Origin: an uncultured Actinomycetes bacterium
GTDB lineage: Bacteria > Actinomycetota > Actinomycetes > Mycobacteriales > Nakamurellaceae
Length of the DNA stretch: 64,000 nt
Reading direction: 5' to 3'
Assembly (NCBI GenBank): GCA_937926105.1
Contig: CALANS010000217.1
Location: 76,974-140,973, forward strand
Shown piece by piece: positions 15,459 through 24,700 of this stretch; the first letter of the stretch is position 1, and the number at the start of each line of letters is the position of its first letter. The notes beneath the pieces are model-generated. The model had not been told where the DNA came from, made no database searches, and saw nothing but the letters and a program-made list of their open reading frames with translations. The position numbers and the translations under genes were made by a program.

Positions 15459-16715
15459 TCACCGCTCGCTCGCGGGCTCCGTCACCGGTTCGAAGCGCTG
15501 CCATTTGCGCATTTCCCGCTGCGACACCCGCGGCGGGTAATACTCCAGCGTCGCGTTGTTGAACTGCGCTCCCATGATGATCGCCAGCGCCATCATGTAG
15601 TAGAACAGCAGGAACGTGATCGGGGTCGCCAGCGCTCCGTAGGTCAGTCCATGGGTGTAGACGTAGCTGACGTACAGCCGCAGGCCGAGCGAGGCGATGA
15701 TGAACACCCCGGTGGCCAGCAACGCACCCGGAATCCCGCGCCGCCAGGGATGTTTGTGCTTCGGGGCCACCTTGTAGAACGTCGCCAGCAGCAGCACCAG
15801 AGCGATGACGATGGCCGGGTAGTAGGACACCGTGATGATGGTGCCGGCCGTGTCGCGGATTCCCGTCGGGAACAGGTTGGTCAGCGCCTCCGGGCCGATG
15901 GCCAGCAGCGGCAGCGTGATCACCCCGGCGACCAGCGCGACCAGGTAGAGCCCCAGCGCGAAGAAGCGCTCCAGCGCCGGATGCCGGGCCTCGTGCTGGC
16001 CGTAGGCGATGGTGATGGCCTCCACGAACGCCGAGATCGCCGATGAGCCGGCCCACAGGCTGATGAAGAAGCCGACCGACACCAGGTCTGCCTGCCCGTT
16101 GTGCAGCAGGTCCTTGACGTTCTGCTCCAGCAGGGTGTCGACCACCTCGGAGGAGAACAGTCCGTGCAGGAAGATCAGCACCTGCTCCTGAACGGCGGTG
16201 ACGGTGTCCGGGCCGAACCAGTGCCCGACGAAGCCGACCATGCCCAACAGGGCCAGCAGCAGCGGGGCGGTGGACAGCGCCGACCAGAACGCGGCCTGCG
16301 AGCTCAACCCGAACAGCGAGTCGTTCCATGCCTTGGACAGCGTCCGGCCGGCCACCTTGAGCCAGCGGCGCCGCCGGGAGCCGGGCACCACCGGCACCGC
16401 GCCGGTGCCGGGCCGGGGCCAGGGCAGCGTGGTGCGGTGCGCGAACGAGGACACCTGCTGGGGGCGTCGCTGGCGAGCGGGCACTGGCGGAGCGGGGGCG
16501 CCGTCCGGGTCGGGAGTCTGCATCCCGGGTGGGGCGGGCCCGAGCGCCTCGGTGGCCAGCGGGTCTCCTGCGGGATACGCGCGCCGTCCGGCGGGCCCGG
16601 GCGGCGCGAGCGCCGGCGGGTGCGGGCGCGGTGCGGTCGCGGGTGCTGCCGGTACCCCGACCGGCCCCCCCGGCCCCGGCCGGGGAGGCCGCCCCCCGGC
16701 GTCCGCACTGTCCAC
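15459..16715 (-). CDS. YihY/BrkB-family membrane protein
   Basis: A membrane protein with six predicted helices. The family core runs from TLSKAWNDSLFGLSSQAAFWSAL through FFISLWAGSSAISAFVEAITIAYG and PITFLLFYYMMALAIIMGAQFNNA. YihY/BrkB proteins were once called ribonuclease BN by mistake; their role is unclear, transport being suspected. The N-terminal 120 residues are Pro/Ala/Gly-rich and probably cytosolic. The start is uncertain: GTG 16715 gives 418 residues, ATG 16523 gives 354. The C-terminus is a basic tail (REMRKWQRFEPV). Confidence 0.8.
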   Translation of the reverse strand: MDSADAGGRPPRPGPGGPVGVPAAPATAPRPHPPALAPPGPAGRRAYPAGDPLATEALGPAPPGMQTPDPDGAPAPPVPARQRRPQQVSSFAHRTTLPWPRPGTGAVPVVPGSRRRRWLKVAGRTLSKAWNDSLFGLSSQAAFWSALSTAPLLLALLGMVGFVGHWFGPDTVTAVQEQVLIFLHGLFSSEVVDTLLEQNVKDLLHNGQADLVSVGFFISLWAGSSAISAFVEAITIAYGQHEARHPALERFFALGLYLVALVAGVITLPLLAIGPEALTNLFPTGIRDTAGTIITVSYYPAIVIALVLLLATFYKVAPKHKHPWRRGIPGALLATGVFIIASLGLRLYVSYVYTHGLTYGALATPITFLLFYYMMALAIIMGAQFNNATLEYYPPRVSQREMRKWQRFEPVTEPASER

Positions 16716-16974
16716 TCGTGCAGCATGCCCGCTGCGGGCCCACCGCCACACCCGGACACCCGGGTCGCGATGAACTTGTGACTCACGGGGCGGTCCAGAA
16801 GCCCGGCGTGCCGCCGGACGGGTGGCGCCGCGCCCCGCAGGACACGACACGGCCCGGCCGCGTTGGACACGCCGGGCGCACCTGCGGCGTCGCCGTGCCG
16901 TGCCGCTGCGCCGCCGTCGCCTCGGTACAGTGCCATCCGGCCCTGGTTGGGCGAGTCGATCGTCAGGGGGACGG

Positions 16975-18723
16975 GTGCAGCAGGGCCGGGCGGTCGTGCC
17001 GGGCCTCGGCGCACCGTCACCCCGGCTGCGGGCCTGGCAGGCGCAGGCGCTGTCCGCCTACACGCAGCAACTGCCCAAGGACTTCCTCGTCACCGCCACC
17101 CCCGGTGCCGGCAAGACGACGTTCGGGCTCGCGGCCGCCCGTCACCTGCTCGCCCGTCGGCTGGTGCAGCGGGTAGTGGTGGTGTGCCCCACCGACCACC
17201 TGCGCACCCAGTGGGCGGATGCCGCCGCCGGGGCCGGGCTGTCCCTGGACCCCACCATGACCAATGCCCAGGGTCCGGTGCGGGACGGCGCCGACGGCTA
17301 CGTCACCACCTACGCACAGGTGGCCGGACGACCGGCCATCCATGCTGCGCGCTGCCGCACCAGGGCCACTCTGGTGATCCTGGACGAGATCCACCACGCC
17401 GGTGACGGGTTGAGCTGGGGCGACGCCGTCGCCGAGGCGTTCGACGACGTGGCGCGGCGACTGTCGTTGACCGGCACGCCGTTTCGCACCAGGGCCGATG
17501 AGCGGATTCCGTTCGTCAACTACGACGTCTCGGGTGATTTGTTGACCTCGCTGGCCGACTACAGCTACGGCTACCGCGAGGCGCTGGCGGAGGGAGTCGT
17601 CCGCCCCGTCGTGTTCGCCGCGTACACCGGAGTCTCCCGGTGGCGCAACAGCGCCGGCGAGGTGGTGGCCGCGTCGTTGTCTGATCCCGGCACCAAGGCG
17701 GTCGAGGCCGCGGCCTGGCAGACGGCGCTGGACCCGGCGGGCGGTTGGGTGCCGCACGTGATCGCCGCGATGGACGAGCGCATCACGCACCTGCGCGCCT
17801 CCGGGATGCCCGACGCCGCGGGGCTGCTGCTGGCCAGCGACCAGGATGCCGCCCGCGCGTACGCCGACCTGGCTCGCACGGTGACGGGGCACCGGCCGGC
17901 GCTGATCCTGTCCGACGACCCCCGAGCATCCCGCAAGATCGAGAAATTCCGCACCTCGGACACCCGTATGGCGGTATGCGTCCGAATGATCTCCGAAGGG
18001 GTGGACGTGCCGCGGGCCGCATGCCTGGCCTGGATGACCAACTACCGCACCCCGCTGTTCTTTGCGCAGGCCGTCGGCCGTGTGGTGCGCTCCCGTCGGC
18101 CCGGCGAGACCGCGACGGTGTTCCTGCCGGCGGTGCGGCCCCTCTTGGCGCTGGCCGCCGAGATGGAGTCCGACCGCAACGCCGTGGTGCTGCCCCCGCA
18201 AACCGCGGACGATGACGGATTGGACCCGCTGGACCTACCGGAACCCGTCGAATCGAGCGGTGACGGAGGCATTGAGACGGTGGACTCCGAGGCGGCGTTC
18301 GCGCACGTGCTGGCGTCCGGCAGGGCGGTAACGGCGGCGCCCGCCGGGTACGAGCTGTCGGCCGACGACGAGGAATTCCTCGGCTTGCCCGGTCTGCTGA
18401 CGGCGGAGCAGACGGCGGCGCTGCTGGCCCGGCGTGACTCCGACCTGCGCCGGCGGGTCGCCGAAGGCAGGGCGGCCGCGGACCATGGCGCCGATGAGCG
18501 GGAGCTGGCGGCTACCGGCACCGAGGGCGCGGCATCCTGGCGGGTGGCGGCGGACCTGCGCCGCGAGGTCAACCAGCTGGTGGGCCGGCTGGCGGCACGC
18601 ACCGGGGAGCCGCATGCGGCGATCCACGCCCGGGTTCGCCGTGCCGTGCCGGGACCGGTGTCCGCGGCCGCCAGCGCGGAACTGCTGGAACGCCGCCGGG
18701 ACCACCTGCTCGGACTGATCTGA
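16975..18723 (+). CDS. SF2 DEAD/DEAH-box helicase
   Basis: 582 residues. The Walker A-like motif TPGAGKTT, the DEIHH box, motif III (LTGTPFRT) and the C-terminal RecA-like domain with ISEGVDVPRAACLAWMTNYRT and FFAQAVGRVVR are all present, so both helicase domains are complete. The C-terminal 130 residues are acidic then helical, without a known domain. It belongs to a SF2 group widespread in actinobacteria; the nucleic-acid target is unknown. GTG 16975 follows a G-rich SD (AGGGGG). DUF3039, YihY and this helicase are often neighbours in related genomes (from memory). Confidence 0.85.
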   Translation: MQQGRAVVPGLGAPSPRLRAWQAQALSAYTQQLPKDFLVTATPGAGKTTFGLAAARHLLARRLVQRVVVVCPTDHLRTQWADAAAGAGLSLDPTMTNAQGPVRDGADGYVTTYAQVAGRPAIHAARCRTRATLVILDEIHHAGDGLSWGDAVAEAFDDVARRLSLTGTPFRTRADERIPFVNYDVSGDLLTSLADYSYGYREALAEGVVRPVVFAAYTGVSRWRNSAGEVVAASLSDPGTKAVEAAAWQTALDPAGGWVPHVIAAMDERITHLRASGMPDAAGLLLASDQDAARAYADLARTVTGHRPALILSDDPRASRKIEKFRTSDTRMAVCVRMISEGVDVPRAACLAWMTNYRTPLFFAQAVGRVVRSRRPGETATVFLPAVRPLLALAAEMESDRNAVVLPPQTADDDGLDPLDLPEPVESSGDGGIETVDSEAAFAHVLASGRAVTAAPAGYELSADDEEFLGLPGLLTAEQTAALLARRDSDLRRRVAEGRAAADHGADERELAATGTEGAASWRVAADLRREVNQLVGRLAARTGEPHAAIHARVRRAVPGPVSAAASAELLERRRDHLLGLI

Positions 18724-18734
18724 GGGCACGGTCA

Positions 18735-18782
18735 CCTTGGGAGTCCCAGGTGGCGTTATAGCGCCATCTGGGACTCCCAAGG
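18735..18782. terminator. Bidirectional hairpin terminator
   Basis: Arms of 21 nt at 18735-18755 and 18762-18782 match at 20 of 21 positions around the loop TTATAG. It lies just after the helicase stop and just before the stop of the convergent membrane-protein gene, so it can end both transcripts. Confidence 0.85.
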
Positions 18783-18789
18783 CGGTTAC

Positions 18790-19317
18790 TCAGACCAGCG
18801 CCTTGATCGCCCCGATCAGGCCCAGCAGGCCGCTGACCAGGAATAGGTACCAGCCGATCCAGCCGGCGGAAAACATCGTGCCGACGTCGCCCGCTCCCAG
18901 ATGCCAGAACACCCACCACACCGCGCACAGCACGCCGACCAGCCCGGCCACCACCGCGACGATGCCGGGCGGCCGGTGGTCCAGCGGGAGCAGCGTCAGC
19001 ACGCCCAGCAGCACCAGCGCCACGCCGAGCACCACGACCGCCAGCACCGAGTAGGCGCCCAGCACCGTTGAGAAGCCAGCCCCGCCCCGAATCGACACCT
19101 TCAGGCCCTGGAACAGGTCCCATCCGGTGTAGGCCGTCGACGAGCCCAGCACGCCGCGGGCCCAGGGGACCCACAGCTGGGCGATGCCCGCCGCGCCACC
19201 GAGGAACATCAGCACCGCGGCCGCGATGTCGGCACGCACGGCGCGGTCGCCGGGATCGGACGCCACCGGCCAGGTGCCGTACCCGGGTGCCTGCGGTGCG
19301 CTGATCGGATAGCTCAT
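18790..19317 (-). CDS. Four-helix membrane protein, unknown function
   Basis: 175 residues. Four hydrophobic stretches (about 36-60, 85-110, 118-140 and 150-172) follow a Pro/Gly-rich cytosolic N-terminus. The loop after helix 1 contains WVPWARGVLGSSTAYTGWDLFQGL, a pattern seen in actinobacterial membrane proteins of unknown function. ATG 19317 is preceded by GGAG at a slightly long spacing. The 231 bp upstream, to the DUF7455 gene, holds nothing that I can identify. Confidence 0.6.
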   Translation of the reverse strand: MSYPISAPQAPGYGTWPVASDPGDRAVRADIAAAVLMFLGGAAGIAQLWVPWARGVLGSSTAYTGWDLFQGLKVSIRGGAGFSTVLGAYSVLAVVVLGVALVLLGVLTLLPLDHRPPGIVAVVAGLVGVLCAVWWVFWHLGAGDVGTMFSAGWIGWYLFLVSGLLGLIGAIKALV

Positions 19318-19548
19318 GGCAGTGGACACTCCTGGGTCGACCGCGGGAGCAGCAGAACCGGATATCGGTCGCTGCGGTGCACGCCCGGCGCACCACACTC
19401 ATCATGGACCATTCGGCGCACGGCAGGCGGGTGAATCGCGTGCCCGGGGCCGTGCGCGTCGCCGGTCGGGTCGGGATGCACGTGGGCCCGGCGGATCGCT
19501 CCGCCGGGCCCGCAGCTGCTCGGTCGATGGCCGCCGTCGCGGCCGGTG

Positions 19549-19743
19549 TCAGTTGTCCACGCGCTGGTCGTGCACGACGGCGGCGAGTTCGGTGAGCCGG
19601 GCGGAGTGTTCCCGGGCGTGGTGACCGCAGAACAGCAGCTCACCGCCGTTGGCCAGGATCACCCGGATGGCGGCCGCGGCGCCGCACCGGTCGCACCGGT
19701 CGGCGGCGGTCAAGGCGGCCGGGCTGGTCAGTGTTCCGGTCAT
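19549..19743 (-). CDS. DUF7455 small protein with Cys-rich motif
   Basis: 64 residues. The sequence LTAADRCDRCGAAAAIRVILANGGELLFCGHHAREH has a CxxC pair plus a CxHH group, a likely zinc-binding site, and fits the DUF7455 family of actinobacteria. Function is unknown. The SD GGGAGG lies 6 bp upstream of ATG 19743. The upstream 259 bp, to the nitroreductase gene, shows no clear gene. Confidence 0.75.
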   Translation of the reverse strand: MTGTLTSPAALTAADRCDRCGAAAAIRVILANGGELLFCGHHAREHSARLTELAAVVHDQRVDN

Positions 19744-20002
19744 GTCGTCCTCCCGTCCTCACCGCCACCACAGGGGTGGCGCCTGGCGCGGCGTGCGCCG
19801 CCGCGCTACTTGCGTTCTACCTCATTCGACGCCGGGGCAACCGTAGTTGTTCCCGCCACACGCCGGATTGCAGCCGAAACGTGACACCATCCATGGTGCC
19901 GGCGGCCGGTCGGAAACCGGCCCGATTTCGCCCTGCGCGCAATCGGGCGCCGGCGAGCCGGCCAGCGGGAGCGGCGAGGGCGCCCGGGTCGGTGCGGCTA
20001 CC

Positions 20003-20647
20003 GTGCCACGTGTGGAGTTCTCCGAGGTGATCCGGCGACGCCGGATGGTGCGCAACTACGACCCCGACCGACCGATCCCGCCGGAGGTGCGGGATCGGCT
20101 GCTGGTGGCGGCGCTGCGGGCTCCCAGCGCCGGTTTCTCGCAGGGTTGGGGCTTCCTGGTGCTGGAGCAGCCCGCCGACCGGGAACTGTTCTGGTCGGCG
20201 ACTGCGCCTCCGGATGATCGCGGGGGATCGCCGGACAGCTGGCTGCTCGGGCTCCGTCGAGCGCCGCTGCTGGTGGTGTGCTTCTCGCACCGGGACGCCT
20301 ACCTGGATCGCTACGCCGAGGCGGACAAGGGCTGGACCGACCGGGACGAGGCGCACTGGCCGGTGCCCTACTGGGACATCGACACCGGGTTTGCCGCGCT
20401 GCTGATGCTGCTGGACGCGGTCGATCAGCGCCTCGGCGCATGCTTCTTCGGAGTGCCGCCGGAGCGCATCGGCGCGGTGCGCGATGCGTTCGGGGTGCCG
20501 ACGGCGTTCACCCCGGTCGGGGTGGTGTCGGTGGGATACCCGGCCCCGGACCGGCGCTCCCCGTCGCTGCGCCGCGGGCACCGGCCGGTGGATCAGGTGG
20601 TGCACCACGGCCGGTGGCAGGTCCCGGGCGGCGAATCCTCGTCATGA
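20003..20647 (+). CDS. Nitroreductase-family FMN oxidoreductase
   Basis: 214 residues. The FMN-binding N-terminal motif FSEVIRRRRMVRNYDPDRPIPP, the APSAGFSQGW region and WDIDTGFAALLMLLDAVDQRLGACFFG are typical of the nitroreductase fold. The substrate is unknown. Its place just before a cobalamin riboswitch invites comparison with BluB, but the BluB-specific segments are not evident, so I keep the general name. The start is GTG 20003 or GTG 20012; neither has a strong SD. Confidence 0.8.
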   Translation: MPRVEFSEVIRRRRMVRNYDPDRPIPPEVRDRLLVAALRAPSAGFSQGWGFLVLEQPADRELFWSATAPPDDRGGSPDSWLLGLRRAPLLVVCFSHRDAYLDRYAEADKGWTDRDEAHWPVPYWDIDTGFAALLMLLDAVDQRLGACFFGVPPERIGAVRDAFGVPTAFTPVGVVSVGYPAPDRRSPSLRRGHRPVDQVVHHGRWQVPGGESSS

Positions 20648-20765
20648 GCATGGCGCGGGGATGGTCGGTGTCACCTTCCCGGCGGTGGTGGTGAGTGGGG
20701 GGAAGGTCGGACCGAGGGCTGATCGGTGGCCGTCGACCGGGCCTGCCATCGGCGGGGTATCGTTC
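20648..20765. other. Intergenic stretch before the riboswitch
   Basis: The 118 bp between the nitroreductase stop and the riboswitch carry no gene. The promoter of the btuFCD-type operon should lie here, but I see no convincing -35/-10 pair. Confidence 0.4.
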
Positions 20766-20975
20766 GCTCGTCGACGGTGCGGCGCCCCAGCGGCGGCGCA
20801 CCACGGGGAACCCGGTGTGAATCCGGGACTGTCCCGCAGCGGTGATCGGGAACGACAGCCGTCACCTCGTCCCCGGGCGAGGTAGCAGCACTGGGCCGGA
20901 AGAAGGCCTGGGAAGCGACGGCCAGTAGGACGGACCGAGGTTCGGTCCGGTGCCCGTAGTCCGAATACCCGATGT
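20766..20975 (+). promoter_or_regulatory. Cobalamin (adenosylcobalamin) riboswitch
   Basis: The conserved core of the class is readable: GGGAACCCGGTGTGAATCC then GGGACTGTCCCGCAGCGGT, the central GCACTGGGCC...GGCCTGGGAAGCGACGGCCAGTAGG-type segment (20889-20930), and the closing AGTCCGAATACCCGA (20958-20972). It lies 150 bp before the start of an ABC transporter operon of the iron-chelate/B12 family. When B12 is bound these switches usually turn expression off. Ends are approximate. Confidence 0.93.
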
Positions 20976-20979
20976 CGGC

Positions 20980-21000
20980 ACACGGGCCGCCGGCCCGTGT
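20980..21000 (+). terminator. Hairpin after the riboswitch, candidate expression platform
   Basis: ACACGGGCC (20980-20988) and GGCCCGTGT (20992-21000) form a perfect 9-bp stem with a 3-nt loop right after the riboswitch. It could be an intrinsic terminator stem or part of an anti-structure. No U-tract follows. The ribosome binding site is about 115 nt further on, so termination is more likely than SD masking by this hairpin. Confidence 0.45.
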
Positions 21001-21127
21001 GGCCAGACCCCCCGCGGAGGGCACGGCAGGCAGGCACTCGGCCCCGGGACATCTCGGGTGGCGGCCCGCTCCGTGTGACAGTTCCACGGTGATCCGGCCG
21101 ACCAGCGCAAGGCCGAAGGAGCCTGCC

Positions 21128-22600
21128 GTGCCGCACAAACCGTCCGCCATACCCTCGAGCCTCGAACGGGCCGGGGCCCCGCACCGCGAGTCCCGTCGAT
21201 CGCGCGGGCCTCGGGTGCTGCTGGCGGGGCTGCTGGCCGCCGCGCTGGTGCTGTCCGCCTGTTCCTCAACCGGCGGGGCGGGTGCGGAGATCACGTCGTC
21301 CGGCGGTGGATCGATGGCCCCGAGCGGGACCGACGCCGGTGCCTCGAGCGGGACCGCCGCATCGGAATCGGCGTCCTCCGAAGGGTCCGTCACCGCCATC
21401 TCGCCGTCCGTCTCGGGATCGGCCGGCTCCACTGACTCCGCCGGGAGCTCGGGCGGTGGCCCCACCGGCAGCCACCCCGGCGGAGCGGGCGCTACCGGGG
21501 GTGTGGGCCCCGATGGCTGCGTCACCGACTTCCAGCCGGGCACCGACTACTTCCCGGACAAGCTGTCCCTGCAGTACGCCAAGAACTTCACCATCAGCTA
21601 TCACGACTCCTACGCGGTGGTGACGGTGTCCGAGCCCAGCCCCGGCGCGAAGCCGGCCGACTACGTGCTGGTGCGTTGTGGGGCGCCGCGCCCGGCACTG
21701 TCCGGGTCACTGGCCGATGCGCAGATGGTCACCGTCCCCGTGCACTCGCTGTTCTCCGGATCGACCACCCATCTGCCCGCGCTGGTGATGCTGGATCGAC
21801 TCGACGTGCTGACGGGTGTCGCGTCCAAGGCCTACATCTCCGAAAAGCAAGTGTTGAAACGGGTTTCTTCGCCATCGGTGACGGAGTATGCGGACGCTGC
21901 GGGCACGGTGGACGCGGAGAAGGTGGTCGTCGCCAAACCCGATGTGCTGATCACCGGGGGCACCGACGACCCGGCCTACGCGGGCATCGAGAAGGCCGGC
22001 ATCCCCGTGCTGTCCGATGCCGACTGGCTGGAGAACAACCCCCTCGGCCGGGCGGAGTGGATCAAGTTCTTCGCGCTCCTGACCGACACTGCCTCGGCGG
22101 CCACCACCCAATTCGACCAGATTGCCGACGCCTATCACCAGACTGCGGCGCTGGTTCGGGGAGAACCGACGGTGCAGGTGGTGACGGGTCAGCCCTACCA
22201 GGGCACCTGGTACGTGCCGGGCGGCGGCTCGTACACCGCCACACTGCTCTCCGACGCCGGTGGTACCTACCCGTGGGCGAAGAACAAGTCCACCGGGAGC
22301 ATTGCCACCGACGTCGAGACCGTGTTCGCCAAGTCCGGTGGCGCGCCGGTGTGGCTGGCCAGCACCACCTGGACCACGAAAAAGCAGGCGCTGGCGGAGA
22401 ACTCGACGTTCGCCAAGTTCACCGCGTTCCGGGACAACAATGTGTGGAACGCCGCGAAGGATGTCACTGCCTCCGGTGGCAACAACTTCTACGAGCTGGG
22501 GGCGGCGCGACCGGACCTGATTCTGGGCGATCTGGTGGCGATCCTGCACCCGGACAAGATGCCCGGTCATGACTTCGCGTTCTACCTCAAGTTGAGCTGA
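21128..22600 (+). CDS. ABC transporter substrate-binding lipoprotein, BtuF/FecB type
   Basis: 490 residues. The lipobox LSAC (Cys45) marks an exported lipoprotein. A Ser/Gly/Ala/Glu-rich linker of about 100 residues separates it from the two-lobed periplasmic-binding fold (SBP class III; LPALVMLDRLDVLTGVASKAYI, KPDVLITGG, ARPDLILGDLVAILHP). The linker is unusually long and may span a thick cell wall. The riboswitch upstream makes a cobalamin or cobamide ligand likely. Start GTG 21128 has GAAGGAG about 6 bp upstream. The permease gene follows after 16 bp. Confidence 0.88.
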   Translation: MPHKPSAIPSSLERAGAPHRESRRSRGPRVLLAGLLAAALVLSACSSTGGAGAEITSSGGGSMAPSGTDAGASSGTAASESASSEGSVTAISPSVSGSAGSTDSAGSSGGGPTGSHPGGAGATGGVGPDGCVTDFQPGTDYFPDKLSLQYAKNFTISYHDSYAVVTVSEPSPGAKPADYVLVRCGAPRPALSGSLADAQMVTVPVHSLFSGSTTHLPALVMLDRLDVLTGVASKAYISEKQVLKRVSSPSVTEYADAAGTVDAEKVVVAKPDVLITGGTDDPAYAGIEKAGIPVLSDADWLENNPLGRAEWIKFFALLTDTASAATTQFDQIADAYHQTAALVRGEPTVQVVTGQPYQGTWYVPGGGSYTATLLSDAGGTYPWAKNKSTGSIATDVETVFAKSGGAPVWLASTTWTTKKQALAENSTFAKFTAFRDNNVWNAAKDVTASGGNNFYELGAARPDLILGDLVAILHPDKMPGHDFAFYLKLS

Positions 22601-22616
22601 GGACGGTGACCCGGCG

Positions 22617-23810
22617 ATGACGCCACGCCACCCGGCGGCCGCGACCGTGGCGCCGGCGCGGGTGAATCCCGTGGCAGCGCCCTCGTCGGGTTCCCTGCCG
22701 GCCGCTGTCGCACCGACCGGGCCCACGCCCGCGACGGTCTCATCGTCGGGCTCCCTGCCGGCCCGGCGCGGTCGGCGGGTAACCGCCGTCCTGGTGTCGC
22801 TGGTGGTGCTGGCGGTGGGCACCGCGCTGCTGGCGGCCTGCATCGGATCGGTGGGGGTGCCACTGGCCGAGACACTGCGGGTGCTCACCGGCCGGACCAC
22901 GGTGGATCCGCAGATGGGTGTGCTGCTGATCGACATTCGGCTGCCGCGGGTGTCGACCGCCGCCGTCGCGGGGGCCGGGCTCGCGGTCGCCGGCCTGATG
23001 ATGCAGACGTTGTTTTCCAACCCGCTGGCCGATCCGTACATTCTGGGCGTCTCGTCCGGAGCGGGGCTGGGCGTGGCGGTGGTGACGATCGGATCCGGTA
23101 GCGCCGCGTCGGCGTTCGCGGCGGCGGTCGGCGGGGCCGGGCGGCTGGGCACGGTCGGGGCGGCGGCGGTCGGTGCCGGGGCGGTGCTGGGATTGGTGTT
23201 GCTACTGGGCCGATGGGTGCGCTCGGTGGTGGCACTGCTGATCATCGGGGTGATGATCGGTGCGGTGGCCGGGGCGGGGGTGTCCCTGCTGCTGGCGTTC
23301 GCGGATCCGGCCAGAGCGCAGAAGTTCGTGCTGTGGGGGATGGGCTCGGTGGCCGGCACCGACTGGCCGGACCTGATGCTGCTGGCGCCCGTGGTGCTGG
23401 CTGGCATCGTGCTGGCCGGAGTCCTGGCCCGGTCGCTGAACGTGCTGCTGCTGGGGGAGCGCTATGCCGCCTCGATGGGGGTGGCGGTGCGCCGCGTCCG
23501 GGCCTGGGCCATCACCGCGACCGCGCTGATAGCCGGGGCGGTGACGGCGTTCTGCGGGCCGGTCGCATTCCTCGGCATCGCCGTGCCACACCTGACCCGG
23601 CTGGCGCTGGGCAGCTCGGATCACCGGGTGCTGGTGCCGGGGTGCGCGCTGCTGGGGGCGGCGGTGTGTCAGCTGTGCGCGGTGGTGGCCCAGTTGCCGG
23701 GGCAGGACGGGGTGCTGCCGTTGAACGTCACCACGGCGGTAATCGGCGCGCCGGTCGTGGTCGCGGTGCTGCTGCGCTCGCGGAGGTTGGCGGCGGGGGC
23801 GGTGACGTGA
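22617..23810 (+). CDS. FecCD/BtuC-type ABC permease
   Basis: 397 residues. After a Pro/Ala-rich cytosolic N-terminus with a repeated SSGSLPA, it carries the FecCD fold of nine to ten helices: RLPRVSTAAVAGAGLAVAGLMMQTLFSNPLADPYILGVSSGAGLG, and the coupling-region motif AFCGPVAFLGIAVPHLTRL. It imports B12 or iron chelates in complex with the neighbouring binding protein and ATPase. Its stop overlaps the ATPase start (TGATG). Confidence 0.9.
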   Translation: MTPRHPAAATVAPARVNPVAAPSSGSLPAAVAPTGPTPATVSSSGSLPARRGRRVTAVLVSLVVLAVGTALLAACIGSVGVPLAETLRVLTGRTTVDPQMGVLLIDIRLPRVSTAAVAGAGLAVAGLMMQTLFSNPLADPYILGVSSGAGLGVAVVTIGSGSAASAFAAAVGGAGRLGTVGAAAVGAGAVLGLVLLLGRWVRSVVALLIIGVMIGAVAGAGVSLLLAFADPARAQKFVLWGMGSVAGTDWPDLMLLAPVVLAGIVLAGVLARSLNVLLLGERYAASMGVAVRRVRAWAITATALIAGAVTAFCGPVAFLGIAVPHLTRLALGSSDHRVLVPGCALLGAAVCQLCAVVAQLPGQDGVLPLNVTTAVIGAPVVVAVLLRSRRLAAGAVT

Positions 23811-24700
23811 TGGGCATTCCGTCTGCTTCGGCGGCCCCTGGCGGCGTCGGAGAGGTACGCGCGGAGCGCGGAGCGGCACCCCAGCCACCCGAGGCGACGG
23901 GGACGGGGTTGCGACTGTGCGGGCTGACCGTGGGCTATCGGGGCGGGCTGGGCCACGGGCGGCGGCAGACCCGAGCCGTGCTGGCGGAACTGTCGCTGAC
24001 GGCGCGGCCGGGGGAGGTGACGATGCTGCTGGGGCCCAACGGGTCTGGCAAGTCGACCCTGCTGCGGACGGTCGCCTGTTTGCAGCCCGCGCTGGCCGGC
24101 CGGATGCAGGTGGACGGATCGGACCTGGTGCGGATGTCACCCCGGGAGCGGGCACGGTCCCTGGCCGTGGTGTTGACCGAGCGGTTCGATCCGGGGTTGT
24201 TGACCGGTGGTGAGGTGGTGGCGTTGGGGCGGCACCCGCACGGGGGCGCGCCCGGGTCGCTCAGCCCGGCCGACCGGGCGGCCGTCGAGGATGCGCTGGC
24301 CGTGATGCACGCCGAGGATCTGGCGACGGTGCGAGTGGCCGAGCTGTCGGACGGACAGCGGCAGCGGATCATGGTCGCCCGAGCGCTGGCGCAGCAGCCG
24401 AGGCTGCTGGTGCTGGACGAGCCGACGGCATTCCTGGATGCTCCGGCGCGCATCGAACTGCTGGAGCGGCTGCGGGTGATCGCCGCCGAGCGGACCATCG
24501 CGGTGGTGTTGTCCACTCATGATGTCGAGACCGCCTTGCGCGCAGGGGGGCTCGCCTGGCTGATCGGGGCGGGCTCGACGGTGCGGACGGTGGTCAGCGG
24601 GCGGATCGAGGAGTTGGCCGCGTCCGGGGCGATCAATGCGGCGTTCGACTCGACGGCGGTCTCGTTTCACGCGGCGTCGGGAACGTTCCGACTCCGGTGA
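23810..24700 (+). CDS. ABC transporter ATP-binding protein, BtuD/FecE type
   Basis: 296 residues. Walker A GPNGSGKST, signature LSDGQRQRIMVARAL, Walker B LLVLDEPTAFLD and the switch His in STHDVET are intact. With the preceding two genes it forms a complete importer under the riboswitch. The first 35 residues are a low-complexity extension (PGGVGEVRAERGAAPQPPEATG) whose DNA contains the 16-mer also found in the dtd insertion. It is convergent with sigA; the 131-bp gap has no obvious hairpin. Confidence 0.9.
   Translation: MGIPSASAAPGGVGEVRAERGAAPQPPEATGTGLRLCGLTVGYRGGLGHGRRQTRAVLAELSLTARPGEVTMLLGPNGSGKSTLLRTVACLQPALAGRMQVDGSDLVRMSPRERARSLAVVLTERFDPGLLTGGEVVALGRHPHGGAPGSLSPADRAAVEDALAVMHAEDLATVRVAELSDGQRQRIMVARALAQQPRLLVLDEPTAFLDAPARIELLERLRVIAAERTIAVVLSTHDVETALRAGGLAWLIGAGSTVRTVVSGRIEELAASGAINAAFDSTAVSFHAASGTFRLR

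Noticed and set aside
20003..20647. BluB (lower-ligand synthase of B12)
   Set aside because: It lies next to a cobalamin riboswitch and has the same fold, but it is upstream of the switch and its motifs fit general nitroreductases. The BluB-specific parts are not recognised.
21707..23407. A 566-codon minus-strand frame across btuF and btuC
   Set aside because: It is the antisense of two well-supported transporter genes, with a compositionally biased product.
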